This document shows, in pieces, positions 27,913 to 37,570 of a DNA stretch of 64,000 bases (position 1 is the stretch's first letter; each line of letters opens with the position of its first letter). Under the pieces are notes generated by a model. It was not told the DNA's origin. It did no database searches and worked only from the letters and a program-made list of their open reading frames with translations. Made by a program: the position numbers and the translations under genes. The stretch is from an uncultured Corynebacterium sp. (GTDB lineage Bacteria > Actinomycetota > Actinomycetes > Mycobacteriales > Mycobacteriaceae). The stretch covers positions 62,001-126,000 of the forward strand of contig NZ_CAMIHZ010000003.1 of assembly GCF_946222305.1 (NCBI RefSeq), given 5' to 3'.

Positions 27913-28954
27913 CCGGAGCGACCAAGATACCGAGCGCGGCGAGCCGGCCTACGGTCTCCCGGCCGTCACGGCCTTCGGTGGCCCACAGGTAGAGGCCAGC
28001 ATCGGAATGTTCGATGGTGAAGCCCGCAGACAGCAGTGCTTTCTTCAAGATTTCCCGGCGATGACGGTAGAGCTCGCGTTGCAGCGTTTCGTGTCCGTCT
28101 TCTTCCAGAGCTGCAACCATGGCGGCTTGGATAGGACCGGGGTTCATCAGACCTGCATGGCGACGGATCTCAAGCAGCTCCTGGATCAACTGTGCATCCC
28201 CGGCCAACCACCCTGCGCGGTAGGAAGCCATGTTGGACGTCTTTGACAGGGAGTGCACTGCGATCAGGTTGGTGTGGTCACCATCGCAGACCCGCGGATC
28301 CAGGATGGATACTGGTTGTTCGCCTTCAAATCCCAACCCCAGATAGCACTCATCGGAGATGATGATGGTGCCCGTGCGACGGGCGTATTCCACGAACTTA
28401 CGCAGGTGATCCACGCCCAAGACTTGCCCGTGCGGGTTCGCTGGAGAGTTGAGATAGATCAGGGATACGGATTCAGGACCCAACTTAAGCAGCGAATCGC
28501 TGCGCAGCACGTTAGCACCGGCTAGTCGCGCAGAGACCTCGTAAGTTGGGTAGGCGAGTTCAGGGATGACAACCGTGTGGCCTTCCCCCACTCCCAAGAC
28601 AATCGGGAGCCACGCGATGGCTTCTTTCGTCCCCACGACCGGTAGTACGGCCTTGTCGGCATCAAGACCGGGCACACCATAACGGCGCTCCATCGCCCCT
28701 GCGATGGCCTGGCGAAGGCGTGGTGTGCCCTTGGTCTGCGGGTAGCCGGGCGCAGCCGCGGATTCTGCAAGAGCCAACTGAATATGGGGCGCGACGGGGT
28801 CAATCGGTGTTCCCACCGATAGGTCGATGATCCCATCCGGGTGGGATTTTGCCTGGGCAGTGGCTTCTGCGAGCGAATCCCATGGGAAATCCGGCAGGCG
28901 GTCCCCCACCGGTTTTCTTAATACCCGACGGCGTGCACCCGAAGATTCAGTCAT
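27809..28954 (-). CDS. dapC: N-succinyldiaminopimelate aminotransferase
   Basis: 381 residues, class I/II PLP aminotransferase. It converts N-succinyl-2-amino-6-ketopimelate to N-succinyl-LL-DAP with glutamate. The cofactor lysine lies in HSLSKTSNMASYRAGW; NSPANPHGQVLG and SDECYLGL are the usual PLP contacts. The gene follows the ferredoxin gene on the minus strand with 13 bases between stop and start, the same fdxC-dapC order as in mycobacteria, so the two are almost certainly co-transcribed. The downstream pseudouridine synthase frame overlaps its end. Confidence 0.94.
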   Translation of the reverse strand: MTESSGARRRVLRKPVGDRLPDFPWDSLAEATAQAKSHPDGIIDLSVGTPIDPVAPHIQLALAESAAAPGYPQTKGTPRLRQAIAGAMERRYGVPGLDADKAVLPVVGTKEAIAWLPIVLGVGEGHTVVIPELAYPTYEVSARLAGANVLRSDSLLKLGPESVSLIYLNSPANPHGQVLGVDHLRKFVEYARRTGTIIISDECYLGLGFEGEQPVSILDPRVCDGDHTNLIAVHSLSKTSNMASYRAGWLAGDAQLIQELLEIRRHAGLMNPGPIQAAMVAALEEDGHETLQRELYRHRREILKKALLSAGFTIEHSDAGLYLWATEGRDGRETVGRLAALGILVAPGDFYGPRGQQFVRVGLTATDERIEAAAQRLVQGL

Positions 28955-28967
28955 GGCTACCTAACGA

Positions 28968-29291
28968 CTAGTCCTGATTCTGTGGCGGCAGGGCTGCAAC
29001 CATTGGCGGGTCGAAGTCCTGTGGGCCCAGCTTGGCAGCGCCGCCTGGGGAGCCGAGATCATCGAAGAACGCCGCGTTGGCGTCGTTGTACTCTTCCCAC
29101 TCATCTGGCACGTCGTCTTCGTAGAAGATGGCCTCAACTGGGCATACTGGCTCGCAGGCGCCACAGTCCACGCACTCGTCTGGGTGGATGTACAGTGCGC
29201 GTTTGCCTTCGTAGATGCAATCCACTGGGCATTCTTCAACGCATCCACGGTCCATCACGTCCACGCATGGCTGCGCAATGGTGTAAGTCAT
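28968..29291 (-). CDS. fdxC: 7Fe ferredoxin (FdxC/FdxA type)
   Basis: 107 residues. Cysteines are arranged C-x7-C-x3-C-P ([22 protein letters not shown]) and C-x2-C-x2-C-x3-C-P ([12 protein letters not shown]), which bind one 3Fe-4S and one 4Fe-4S cluster. The acidic tail ([14 protein letters not shown]) is typical of actinobacterial FdxA/FdxC. It is a cytoplasmic electron carrier; the partner is unknown. The ATG at 29291 lies after GAAAGGTTCGG, a rather distant ribosome binding site. Upstream is a short gap and then a membrane protein gene on the same strand, downstream dapC. Confidence 0.96.
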   Translation of the reverse strand: MTYTIAQPCVDVMDRGCVEECPVDCIYEGKRALYIHPDECVDCGACEPVCPVEAIFYEDDVPDEWEEYNDANAAFFDDLGSPGGAAKLGPQDFDPPMVAALPPQNQD

Positions 29292-29392
29292 CGTCGGTTA
29301 CCGAACCTTTCGCAGTTGATCGAAGGTGTGCGCGGCGGGTAGTCAATCCACCACGGAAACAGAATGCTTCAACTCTACATTCATACGTTAAT

Positions 29393-29965
29393 TTATTCGC
29401 CACCGGCCTCAGGAAAACGCGGTCGTAGGGGCCACATACCACCGGCTAATCCCACCACGAGGACCAGCATGGACCACAGGGTGGATGGAACCAAAACCGA
29501 TTTTGCGAACGGCAAGAACGGCCAGGCGGACAGCACGACGAAACCGATCAGCCACACCATCACCGGGATGCCCGCGATTGCGCGGTTGGGTGTCCACAGC
29601 ATCGCGGTGCGGGAGATCACGGAGTTAAACCACCCCGCGAACACGATCGTCCACGGCAGTGGCCAGCTTGTTCCCCCTATCGTGAACCGCGTGCCTAGGT
29701 ACAACACGGAGATGAACAATCCGGCGAGTGCACCGATGGTTAACCACACAATGCCGGAAATTTTTTCTCCCCGTGTGGTGTCCATCCGTATCTGCGACTT
29801 GGTGGGATGCCCCCAGTTTGGTTCTGCGGGATCGACTGCGTTATCGGTGTTCGCCTTCGTCTTCTCGCTGGTCACCCTCGTCTGCTTTCTCCGTCTACTT
29901 CTCGTGGCGTTGGTTGCGTGGCGTGGTCCCATGGCAATGAAACGCCGTCCGTTCGGCACCGCCAT
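29393..29965 (-). CDS. Conserved four-TM membrane protein (Rv1171-like position)
   Basis: 190 residues from ATG 29965. The first 60 are hydrophilic and basic (RHATNATRSRRRKQT), then four hydrophobic segments follow: IVWLTIGALAGLFISVLYLG, WTIVFAGWFNSVIS, IAGIPVMVWLIGFVVLSAW and TLWSMLVLVVGLAGGMW. A second ATG 33 bases in is an alternative start. It lies between mshB and fdxC, as the small membrane protein gene next to mshB does in mycobacteria. Function unknown; 27 bases from mshB suggests an operon. Confidence 0.75.
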   Translation of the reverse strand: MAVPNGRRFIAMGPRHATNATRSRRRKQTRVTSEKTKANTDNAVDPAEPNWGHPTKSQIRMDTTRGEKISGIVWLTIGALAGLFISVLYLGTRFTIGGTSWPLPWTIVFAGWFNSVISRTAMLWTPNRAIAGIPVMVWLIGFVVLSAWPFLPFAKSVLVPSTLWSMLVLVVGLAGGMWPLRPRFPEAGGE

Positions 29966-29992
29966 CGCTTGCTGATGCCGCTGCTTTGCAAC

Positions 29993-30931
29993 TTACCCCG
30001 CTGACGCTCCTGTCGCGAACAACCGGGCGGCGAAGTCGGCATCGACCCCATCGGCCGTGTGGGCTACCGCGTAACTTTCTTCGGCAAGTAGGGGCATCGT
30101 CAGCAGGTTGGACAGGCAGTACACCACGGGCTCGCTGGTACGCGCCTCCGGGTTGACGTCCGTTGTTGTTCCATCGGCCACCCACACTTGCGTGGCGTGG
30201 GCTGCCATGGCTTTTTGTTTCGACGCCACATCCTCAGCCATCCCCTCAACCACAAAATCAACCGCATCGGGTTGTACTCGCGTGTCCACGCCGGCAATAT
30301 CCTCTTCGCTGGACATTTCCCAGCCCTGGGGCGAGCTCACCCCGTCGAGACCCGTAACTACCTTGGCGCGATCCGTCACCGCCCACAGCACCTGGTGCGG
30401 TTCCCATTGCGTACCTCGAAGTTGGTCGACCGCGGCGTGGGTGATTTCGTGTGCTCGGATGTGGTCAGGGTGCCCGTATCCCCCATTGGGGTCATACGTC
30501 ATAATGAGCGAGGGGCGTCGATCCTTAATGATGTCCACCAGCTGTGCGACCTGAGAAGAAAAGGCTTCCGGCCGGCTCGCGGCGGCGAAAGCGCGTTCGT
30601 GTTCGATGGACGGGGTGCCCGCCATGCCCGAATCCCGCCAGCACCCGGGTCCACCCAGCAGCAGTGGTCCGTGGTCAATCCCCAGAGCCAGCAGCGCGCG
30701 CTGCAATTCCGCAATGCGGTAACCACCGAGCAGACCCGTGCCATCGGAACGCTGCGAATCCACCACCAGCCTGGCGTATTTGTCGCCGATGACCTCACCC
30801 TCCTCGCCCAGGGTGCAGGTCACGTTAGTGACGGGGATGCCCAGGCGCCGCGCCTTCGCAAGGGCGAGGCCTGTCCAGATCGACTCGTCGTCCGGGTGGG
30901 CGTGAACAGCTAGGATTCCTTCGGTTGTCAT
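29993..30931 (-). CDS. mshB: N-acetyl-GlcN-inositol deacetylase, mycothiol synthesis
   Basis: 312 residues. MshB removes the acetyl group from GlcNAc-Ins, the second step towards mycothiol, the main low-molecular thiol of actinobacteria. The zinc-site motif AHPDDE begins at residue 11 (His12, Asp15), and the third ligand lies in YGHPDHIRAHE. The ATG has GAGGAG seven bases upstream. It heads the minus-strand series mshB, membrane protein, fdxC, dapC. Its presence supports a mycothiol-producing organism. Confidence 0.95.
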   Translation of the reverse strand: MTTEGILAVHAHPDDESIWTGLALAKARRLGIPVTNVTCTLGEEGEVIGDKYARLVVDSQRSDGTGLLGGYRIAELQRALLALGIDHGPLLLGGPGCWRDSGMAGTPSIEHERAFAAASRPEAFSSQVAQLVDIIKDRRPSLIMTYDPNGGYGHPDHIRAHEITHAAVDQLRGTQWEPHQVLWAVTDRAKVVTGLDGVSSPQGWEMSSEEDIAGVDTRVQPDAVDFVVEGMAEDVASKQKAMAAHATQVWVADGTTTDVNPEARTSEPVVYCLSNLLTMPLLAEESYAVAHTADGVDADFAARLFATGASAG

Positions 30932-31053
30932 GATGAACTCCTCGGGGGGTTGGCTGTGTTCAGTGCGAGGCTGAATGGTTCAGCACAAGACTGACTGCAG
31001 GTTTAGGTGGCAACTGGGGGTCTGCAGAGGATTTTATTCGCCCGCGGTAGCCG

Positions 31054-32946
31054 CTACTCCTCAGCCGTGGTCGTCGGCGCGTTGTTAGTGGCGCTATTGC
31101 TTGGGTTTGTGCCATCGCTTGAGGTGCTACTGCTCGGTTGACCATCGCGCAATGTCCAGCGCGCAGCTGTAGGGAAAATTCCACTCATGGGGCTAAGGGG
31201 CCAATCCGAAAGGTCCGCGCTAGGACCTTGCAACATCGTATTCGTCGCCACGAGCTGCTGCTCCCCAAGCAGCGGCAGCACAATATTCTGCCCCGCGATG
31301 GCTTCATCGATCTGATTCTTCGCACCGAATAGTTGGTCTCCGGTGTTCGTGAGCGTTCGTTCCATCAGTCGATCGATCCTGGGTGAGCAAAAACCGCTGA
31401 TGTTGTTACCGACGGCAGGCTTTTGTTTCGAAGCCCCGCTGTCCCCTTCTCCTGCGTTGCCCTGTTCGCTGGAGGTCGCCGAGGACGACGGTGCAGGCGA
31501 GTTAGCCACATCCGTGTTTTTGGAGGCTTTGTCGCCCTGGGCTGAGCTCGATTGGGACTCTGACTGTCCAGTAATTGCATTCGAACCATTAGCCGCGCTT
31601 TGACCGGACAGGCTGCCCGCTGCGGCGCAGCCGAATCGATCAGCGTATTGGCTTGGAGTCGATGGGCTGTTTTGCCAGTTGACCACCATGTCCACGGACC
31701 CGTCTGTCACCGCGGTGGTGTGCAACGCGCTGGCTTCCATCGTGCTCACGCGGGCATCAAAACCCGCCTTGACCAGCTGGTCCGCCACGGTGCGCGCTGC
31801 GTTCACTGCGAGGACATCGTCTTGATTAACCCCGATGGTGATGAGCTTATGGGGCGCATCTTCCACTGTGCCAGCTTCACCTTCAAGCACGCTGGGCGTG
31901 ATATCCCACTTCGGTTCCGGCGCATCCGCACGCTGGGACACCACCTTGGCGATAACGTCACGATCCAACGACCGCATCACCAGGGCGCGAATTTTCGGAT
32001 CCCGCATGACTTCGCTGCGCGTATTGGCCGTGAGATTGAGCTGTACAGCGCGACTAGTTAGGCGCTGCTGCACACCCTTGAGCTGTTGAATCGCCAATTG
32101 GGATTGTTCAGCTGGACGCATTGCCAGCATCTGAATCTGGCCTGTGCGCAGCATTTGCGAGGCTGTCGCCGTATCAGGCACCACCGTGAAAGCCAGTTTG
32201 TCCGTTTGGGCGGGGTTTGCACCCCAGTACCGGTCATTGCGTTGCAGCTCAACGATGCCACGACCGGAGTCCACAACCGAAACCACGTAGGCGCCGGCCG
32301 AAGCCGCCGACGCATTTTCCATCATCGTTCCGAACACATGATTTTCCGCACGGTAAATGTGGCTGGGCAGAACGTGGCGAAATAGTTCTTTCCACCCCAC
32401 GTAGGGTTCCTTCATGGTGACGGTAAATTCCGTCGCCGAGCCCTGCGAGTCGAACTTCGCGATGCGCCGGTACCCATCTGCCCCTTCCACTCCAGCGGTG
32501 GTCGCCATTGTGTTGGCAAGGTATTCAAAGTCGCTGCTCGTGATGGGGGTTCCATCGGACCACTGCGCCTGCGGATTCAGCTTGTATGTGATGGTGGTGG
32601 GCGCATTCGGATCATTTGGAGTGACTTCGCGCAGCAAATTCTTGTCCTGCACCCATCCGCCTGGACCAGGCATGAAGGCACTGGGCAAAGTGAGGTCAGC
32701 GATGGCTGATACCAGCGGCGACTCGTTGCCCGCTAGGTGCGGATTGAGGTTGGAGGTGAACGCATCTACCCCAACCGTGATTTGTTTCCCCTTGCCTCGC
32801 TCATCCTTATTCAAGGGGGCGGGTGAGGAAGTCGTCGTGGTCTCTTCCTCCACCGTGGGCGCATCACCAGGGTTTGCTTGGCATGACGCCACGCTCACCG
32901 CTGCTGCCAAGGCCACACAGGCCCGCATGAAACGCTTGCCGGACAT
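31054..32946 (-). CDS. lpqW: LpqW-type family 5 solute-binding lipoprotein
   Basis: 630 residues. The signal ends in the lipobox VASC at residue 22, followed by a Thr/Ser-rich linker. The rest is a family 5 (dipeptide/oligopeptide) binding fold (ITYKLNPQAQWSDGTPITSSDFEYLA). There is no ABC permease nearby. Its place next to typA and near mshB matches mycobacterial lpqW (Rv1166), which modulates mannoside and lipomannan assembly rather than import. A Ser/Ala-rich insert (residues about 440-500) is unusual. ATG 32946 is preceded by TAAGGT and seven bases, so the mRNA is probably leaderless. Confidence 0.85.
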   Translation of the reverse strand: MSGKRFMRACVALAAAVSVASCQANPGDAPTVEEETTTTSSPAPLNKDERGKGKQITVGVDAFTSNLNPHLAGNESPLVSAIADLTLPSAFMPGPGGWVQDKNLLREVTPNDPNAPTTITYKLNPQAQWSDGTPITSSDFEYLANTMATTAGVEGADGYRRIAKFDSQGSATEFTVTMKEPYVGWKELFRHVLPSHIYRAENHVFGTMMENASAASAGAYVVSVVDSGRGIVELQRNDRYWGANPAQTDKLAFTVVPDTATASQMLRTGQIQMLAMRPAEQSQLAIQQLKGVQQRLTSRAVQLNLTANTRSEVMRDPKIRALVMRSLDRDVIAKVVSQRADAPEPKWDITPSVLEGEAGTVEDAPHKLITIGVNQDDVLAVNAARTVADQLVKAGFDARVSTMEASALHTTAVTDGSVDMVVNWQNSPSTPSQYADRFGCAAAGSLSGQSAANGSNAITGQSESQSSSAQGDKASKNTDVANSPAPSSSATSSEQGNAGEGDSGASKQKPAVGNNISGFCSPRIDRLMERTLTNTGDQLFGAKNQIDEAIAGQNIVLPLLGEQQLVATNTMLQGPSADLSDWPLSPMSGIFPTAARWTLRDGQPSSSTSSDGTNPSNSATNNAPTTTAEE

Positions 32947-32953
32947 ATGTGTG

Positions 32954-32959
32954 ACCTTA
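32954..32959 (-). promoter_or_regulatory. -10 element TAAGGT of leaderless lpqW
   Basis: TAAGGT on the minus strand, seven bases, then ATG 32946. An AAGG within it could also serve as a weak ribosome binding site. Confidence 0.5.
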
Positions 32960-32996
32960 CTTGCTCATGGACTGGGTGGATGGATAGACGAGGCGT

Positions 32997-33028
32997 GATT
33001 CGGTAGTTCCCTGTGGTGCTACCGAATC
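32997..33028. terminator. Hairpin downstream of typA
   Basis: GATTCGGTAG pairs perfectly with CTACCGAATC across a 12-base loop, 13 bases after the typA stop. There is no T-run, so termination efficiency is uncertain. Confidence 0.55.
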
Positions 33029-33040
33029 CGTTACTCCGCG

Positions 33041-34948
33041 TTACTTGTTGCGCTGCTTCTCGCGGGAGCGAGCGCGTGCACGCTCGGTAGCGTTCAGGAT
33101 CGTCTTACGCACGCGCACAACGTTCGGCGTGACCTCTACGCACTCGTCAACACCACAGAATTCCATGGCTTCCTCGAGCGTGAGGTTGCGAGCCTTTGCC
33201 AAAGTCACGGTGGCATCCGCAGTGGCGGAACGCATGTTCGTGAGCTTCTTTTCCTTGGTGATGTTGATGTCCATGTCCTCGTCGCGATTATTCGCGCCGA
33301 CGACCATTCCCTCGTAGGCCTCTGCGCCTGGCTCGACGAAGAACGTGCCGCGGTCTGCCAGCTGTTGCAAGGCGTACGCGGTGATCTGACCGGAGCGGTC
33401 GGCAACGAGGGATCCGCTCGCACGGTCCTTGATCTCACCTGCCCATGCTTCGTAACCGGCGGAGTAGCTGTTGGCGATACCGGTACCGCGGGTCTCGGTC
33501 ATGAAAACAGTGCGGAAGCCAATCAAGCCACGTGCTGGAACGACGAAGCGCATACGCACCCAGCCGGTACCCGTGTTGTCCATGCCCTCCATGCGCCCCT
33601 TGCGGGCTGCCATCAACTGGGTGATGGCACCCAGGTGCTCTTCGGGCACGTCGATGATGAGGTTTTCATATGGCTCCTGCAACTGACCATCAACAGTCTT
33701 CGTCACCACTTGGGGCTTACCTACGGTCAACTCGAAACCTTCGCGACGCATGGTCTCCACCAGCACGGACAACGCCATTTCGCCACGGCCCTGAACCTCC
33801 CAGGCATCCGGTCGTTCGGTCGGCAGCACGCGCAGGGAAACGTTACCGATCAGCTCTTGGTCCAAACGTGCCTTCACCATGCGAGCGGTCAGCTTATCGC
33901 CACCGCCCTTACCAGCCATTGGGGAGGTGTTCACACCGATAGTCATGGAGATCGCTGGCTCATCCACAGTGATTCGTGGCAGCGCGACGGGGTTCTCCGG
34001 ATCAGCGAGGGTGTCGCCGATCATGATGTCGTCGATACCGGAGACCGCCGCGATATCACCGGCGATAACTTCCTCCGCTGGAACACGGGTCACACCGACA
34101 GTGCGCAGCAACTCGGCGATCTTCGCGGTCTTGGTATGCTCGTTACCGTCCTCGTCGTAGTGGATCCAAGCGACCTGCTGGCCCTTGCGCAGCTTGCCGG
34201 CGTGGATACGAACCAGTCCGATACGTCCCAGGAAGCTGGAGGAGTCCAAGTTGGTGACGTGCGCCTGCAGGGGGCCTTCAACGTCCGCGCTGGGCTCAGG
34301 CAAGACTTCGTACAGCACGTCGAACAGTGGCTGCAGGTCAGCGGAATCCGGAACGTTACCATTACCTGGGTTCTCGGTGGAGGCCTTACCCTCACGACCG
34401 GAGGTGTACAGCACGGGCAGATCCAGCAGCTGCTCAGCAGCCTCCGCGGCTTCCTCATCCAGCGTCGAAGCCAGTTCCAGCAGCAGATCCTGCGCTTCTT
34501 CCACAACCTCGTCGATGCGAGCATCGGGGCGGTCGGTCTTGTTTACGCAGATGATGACCGGCATCTTCGCAGCTAGGGCCTTGCCGAGCACAAAGCGAGT
34601 CTGTGGCAGGGGCCCCTCGGAGGCGTCAACCAGAAGGACAACACCGTCCACCATGGACAGCGCACGTTCCACCTCGCCACCAAAGTCGGCGTGACCTGGG
34701 GTGTCGATAACGTTGATGATGAGATCGGAGCCGTCCTTACCAGCGCCTGCACGGCGGATGGCGGTGTTCTTGGCGAGGATGGTGATGCCCTTTTCCTTTT
34801 CCAAGTCACCGGAGTCCATCACACGTTCTTCAACCTCACCGTGGGAGGAGAAGGCGCCCGATTGGTGGAGCATGGCATCCACGAGGGTGGTCTTACCGTG
34901 GTCGACGTGTGCGACGATGGCAACATTACGGAATTCAGTCAAAGACAC
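33041..34948 (-). CDS. typA: Ribosome-associated GTPase TypA/BipA
   Basis: 635 residues, translation-factor GTPase. G1 AHVDHGKTT at residues 14-22, G3 [12 protein letters not shown] and G4 NKTD are intact, followed by the EF-G-like domains and the C-terminal BipA domain ([18 protein letters not shown]). It binds ribosomes and helps assembly of the 50S subunit, especially under stress or cold. The GTG start ([12 protein letters not shown]) has AGGAAGAATCGG upstream. The region upstream is 445 bases long and includes a direct repeat. The end of the protein is basic ([14 protein letters not shown]). Confidence 0.97.
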   Translation of the reverse strand: MSLTEFRNVAIVAHVDHGKTTLVDAMLHQSGAFSSHGEVEERVMDSGDLEKEKGITILAKNTAIRRAGAGKDGSDLIINVIDTPGHADFGGEVERALSMVDGVVLLVDASEGPLPQTRFVLGKALAAKMPVIICVNKTDRPDARIDEVVEEAQDLLLELASTLDEEAAEAAEQLLDLPVLYTSGREGKASTENPGNGNVPDSADLQPLFDVLYEVLPEPSADVEGPLQAHVTNLDSSSFLGRIGLVRIHAGKLRKGQQVAWIHYDEDGNEHTKTAKIAELLRTVGVTRVPAEEVIAGDIAAVSGIDDIMIGDTLADPENPVALPRITVDEPAISMTIGVNTSPMAGKGGGDKLTARMVKARLDQELIGNVSLRVLPTERPDAWEVQGRGEMALSVLVETMRREGFELTVGKPQVVTKTVDGQLQEPYENLIIDVPEEHLGAITQLMAARKGRMEGMDNTGTGWVRMRFVVPARGLIGFRTVFMTETRGTGIANSYSAGYEAWAGEIKDRASGSLVADRSGQITAYALQQLADRGTFFVEPGAEAYEGMVVGANNRDEDMDINITKEKKLTNMRSATADATVTLAKARNLTLEEAMEFCGVDECVEVTPNVVRVRKTILNATERARARSREKQRNK

Positions 34949-35393
34949 AGATCCGATTCTTCCTGTCCTAAGTATGTCGGCCCGCGCTCATTATTTATGA
35001 GGCTGTAGTGCTTGACTCCAGCACGAGTGAGTGCTCGATTTCAGCACGAGTGGACGGGCCGCTTGGCCCAATCCTCACCTCGGCGCGAACGGGCGTTGAG
35101 AAATTACTGTTCAATCCTACTCGCTTTGATGCTATCTACGCAGTGGGCGCGAGCGTTTTCTTGTTCGCGCGCCCCCTCCCCTACCTTTTTCTTGACCCGA
35201 CGCCACCCTGACCAGCAACAATTCAAGCCCTTAAAGGTTCATGCAGCGCAAATTTACATTTCTACAATTGCCCGCACAGTAGGTGTTATCCTTAGCGAAA
35301 GTAATCTTGCACGTGACAAATGTTACTCCTGTGACTATTGTGACTGCTATCTTTGAAAATTCTGAATGAGAAGCACCTTCTGAAAGGTTCACC
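34949..35393. other. Divergent intergenic region typA / secreted protein
   Basis: 445 bases without a supported gene. It holds an 11-base direct repeat CAGCACGAGTG at 35019-35029 and 35042-35052 (23-base offset, about two helical turns), and nearer the secreted-protein gene three GTGAC elements between about 35312 and 35345. GAAAGG before ATG 35394 is a normal ribosome binding site. The repeats may be operators. Confidence 0.5.
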
Positions 35394-36092
35394 ATGGCAC
35401 TCTCTCGCTATCCACGTCGCGCCCTGGCAGCCCTGACGGCCGTTGGCGCTTTGGCTGCGCCAGCTGTCATTACACCGAGCGCCGCTCAGGCTCAGGTCAA
35501 GGCTCCAGCTGGCCCGATCGATCACTTGGGCCGTCCAGCTCCGCACGTGCTGAACCAGCTCGATGCGATCTCTAAGAATCCTCAGTTGCCCAAGGAAGTT
35601 CGCGAGAAGATCGCGAAGGCCGTGAGCTTCTTCCGTGGCGACGGCAAGCCAGGCGTCAATATGCCAAAGGGTGGCCCTGCCTTCACCCAGTTCGGCTGGC
35701 CTACCGTTTCCGGCAAGTGCATCGGAGGCAAGAACAAGGCCGTAGGAACAGCAATGGCTGTTCCTGGCCCAGCCAAGCTGCCTCTACCCGGTGTTAAGGC
35801 CGGCGAGGTTAACTTCGTTTTCACTGGTCTGGGCACCGGCAAGGTGTCCAAGCAGCAGAAGGCGCCAATGAACGTACGTTGGATCAACCTGAACACCGGA
35901 AAGATTGGCCTGACCAAGTTGGGTTACACCGGAATTAACCCAGATGGCCCTGCAACCGTGAACGGCGCCGCCAAGACCGGTCGCGGCACTGTCCTCGCGC
36001 TGCTGGAAGGTGGCGTGACCACCTACGAGAAGGATTCCGGCAACACCCACTGCTCCTTCCTCCCCACCGCAGCGGTAATCAACGTTCGATAG
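35394..36092 (+). CDS. Secreted protein of unknown function (corynebacterial type)
   Basis: 232 residues with a Sec signal peptide: SRYPRR, a hydrophobic core (ALAALTAVGALAAPAVI) and a signal peptidase I site near PSAAQA. The mature part has two cysteines (GKCIGG and HCSF), probably forming one disulfide, and a Gly/Pro/Lys-rich segment around FGWPTVSGKCIGGKNKAVG. I believe similar proteins occur in other corynebacteria but I know no function. GAAAGG lies seven bases before the ATG. A strong hairpin follows the stop. Confidence 0.85.
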   Translation: MALSRYPRRALAALTAVGALAAPAVITPSAAQAQVKAPAGPIDHLGRPAPHVLNQLDAISKNPQLPKEVREKIAKAVSFFRGDGKPGVNMPKGGPAFTQFGWPTVSGKCIGGKNKAVGTAMAVPGPAKLPLPGVKAGEVNFVFTGLGTGKVSKQQKAPMNVRWINLNTGKIGLTKLGYTGINPDGPATVNGAAKTGRGTVLALLEGGVTTYEKDSGNTHCSFLPTAAVINVR

Positions 36093-36136
36093 AGGGGCCT
36101 TCGCCGATAGGCCACAGAATCTTTCGCTAGGAAAGG

Positions 36137-36170
36137 CTAGAGGGGACCTTCTCCGGAAGGTCCCCTCTAG
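36137..36170 (+). terminator. Strong hairpin after the secreted-protein gene
   Basis: CTAGAGGGGACCTTC pairs with GAAGGTCCCCTCTAG around a four-base TCCG loop (15 base pairs). No T-run follows, so it may stabilise the 3' end rather than terminate. Confidence 0.65.
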
Positions 36171-36287
36171 CTACATATCGACTTGAATGGGTGTTCTCCT
36201 CCCCTTCTCAATTGCCCCCACCACGTTCCCGATCACACCTAGAGCACCAGAATTCACAGCCAGCACACGAGGCATAAAACCTAGCGC

Positions 36288-36836
36288 ATGACGGATATCG
36301 ATTTACACCCCATCAAGGTTGAGACTTTTGATCTCGAAGGCCGATTCAATATCGACCCCAAGGGCAATGAACGGCCTGTTGAAAGCTACGCGCTGCGTGA
36401 CGGGGCGTTATACATGGGAAGGCAAGCAGACCATCAGGACTTCGACTACCTAGAATCCTGGCTGCTTCCCGCTCACAATGTACGCATTAGTCGCTTCCAC
36501 TTCCGAGAAGGGTTCAAGCCCACCCAGGAACTCTATGTCGACATCGCTCTCATCGACCACGAAAACAATGCTGACGGGGGCGAAGTCTGGACGACACGCG
36601 ATCTCTACGTGGATCTAGTCAGCCACACCGACGGTCATTGGGACCTGCTCGACCTCGATGAACTAGGCGCCGCAATAGAGGAGGGTTACCTGCGCGTCTC
36701 GGAAGTCGCGACCGCTTTGATCACCACGCAATCCGCTGTCGATGGAATCGTCAGTCAAGGATTTGACGGTTGGATCCAGAGCTTGGGCGTCGAATTAAAT
36801 TGGCCAGTGTGGGACGCCCGAAGAAAGAGCTCCTGA
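36288..36836 (+). CDS. DUF402-type cytosolic protein
   Basis: 182 residues, no signal peptide or membrane segment. The layout fits DUF402 proteins of actinobacteria: RDGALYMGRQADHQDFDYLESWLLP near the N-terminus, the core LYVDIALIDHENN...WTTRDLYVDLV, and LLDLDELGAAIEEGYL. Relatives are nucleotide phosphatases in some lineages, but this subgroup is uncharacterised. The ATG is preceded by TAAAAC and seven bases, a weak leaderless-type element. It stands alone between the secreted-protein gene and the reductase gene. Confidence 0.75.
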   Translation: MTDIDLHPIKVETFDLEGRFNIDPKGNERPVESYALRDGALYMGRQADHQDFDYLESWLLPAHNVRISRFHFREGFKPTQELYVDIALIDHENNADGGEVWTTRDLYVDLVSHTDGHWDLLDLDELGAAIEEGYLRVSEVATALITTQSAVDGIVSQGFDGWIQSLGVELNWPVWDARRKSS

Positions 36837-36916
36837 CCAGCTAGCTTTCCCCTGTTCGTCTACAGCGAGCGAAATTTTCCTTGCACGCTTTGTGCAAGAA
36901 GCGTAACTCTGGAGGC

Positions 36917-37570
36917 ATGGCTAAAAAAATTATTGTAATCGGAGGCCACGGCAAGGTGGCCCAGCTGGCAACTCCCCTACTCGTCAATGAGGGATACGAA
37001 GTCACTTCCGTGATTCGCAACCCACACCACGTTCCAGACATCGAAGCCCTCGGCGCCAAGCCTGAGCTACAGGACATCACCGAGCTCTCCGTTGAGCAGT
37101 TCGCTGACCTGCTGAGTGGCCACGATGCTGTGATCTGGTCCGCCGGAGCCGGTGGTGGCGCCCCAGAGCGCACCTACGCTATCGATCGCGATGCAGCTAT
37201 CAACTCCATCGCCGCAGCGAAAAAGGCCGGTGTGAGCCGTTACGTGATGGTTTCCTACTTCGGCGCCGGTCCTGACCACGGCGTCCCGGAGGATCATTCC
37301 TTCTACGCTTATGCAGAATCCAAAGCTGCAGCTGATGCTGCCCTGCGTGAATCCGGCTTGGACTACACGATTCTGGGACCTAGCGCCCTGACCGATACTG
37401 ACGGCAGGGATTCCATTGACGCCGAGGCCTCCGAGGCTGCGCAGGTGGCTCGTGCCACGGTGGCGAACGTGATCGCGCATACCGTATTTAACGACGGCAC
37501 AGTCGGGCGCACGATTAAGTTCAACGAAGGCGAGACCCCGATCCCAGCGGCGCTGAACCCGGAGCTCTAA
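36917..37570 (+). CDS. NAD(P)-binding atypical short-chain reductase (NmrA/SDR a5 type)
   Basis: 217 residues from MAKKIIVIGGHG. The N-terminal nucleotide-binding loop reads GGHGKVAQLATPLL; the central YAYAESKAAADAALRESGLDYTILGPSAL contains the Y-x3-K pair of the SDR family and the NmrA-type 'DYTILGPS' element. It probably binds NAD(P), but whether it is a reductase or a sensor is unknown. TAACTC lies seven bases before ATG 36917, and GGAGG is only one base away from the ATG, too close to be a working ribosome site. Upstream in-frame codons to 36881 are probably not translated. Confidence 0.85.
   Translation: MAKKIIVIGGHGKVAQLATPLLVNEGYEVTSVIRNPHHVPDIEALGAKPELQDITELSVEQFADLLSGHDAVIWSAGAGGGAPERTYAIDRDAAINSIAAAKKAGVSRYVMVSYFGAGPDHGVPEDHSFYAYAESKAAADAALRESGLDYTILGPSALTDTDGRDSIDAEASEAAQVARATVANVIAHTVFNDGTVGRTIKFNEGETPIPAALNPEL

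Noticed and set aside
34949..35393. Short frames before the secreted-protein gene, e.g. one of 67 codons from 35008
   Set aside because: No ribosome site or leaderless -10, and no recognisable sequence; more likely a control region.
36092..36287. Possible tRNA or riboswitch after the secreted-protein gene
   Set aside because: Only one simple hairpin is present; no cloverleaf or conserved loop motifs.
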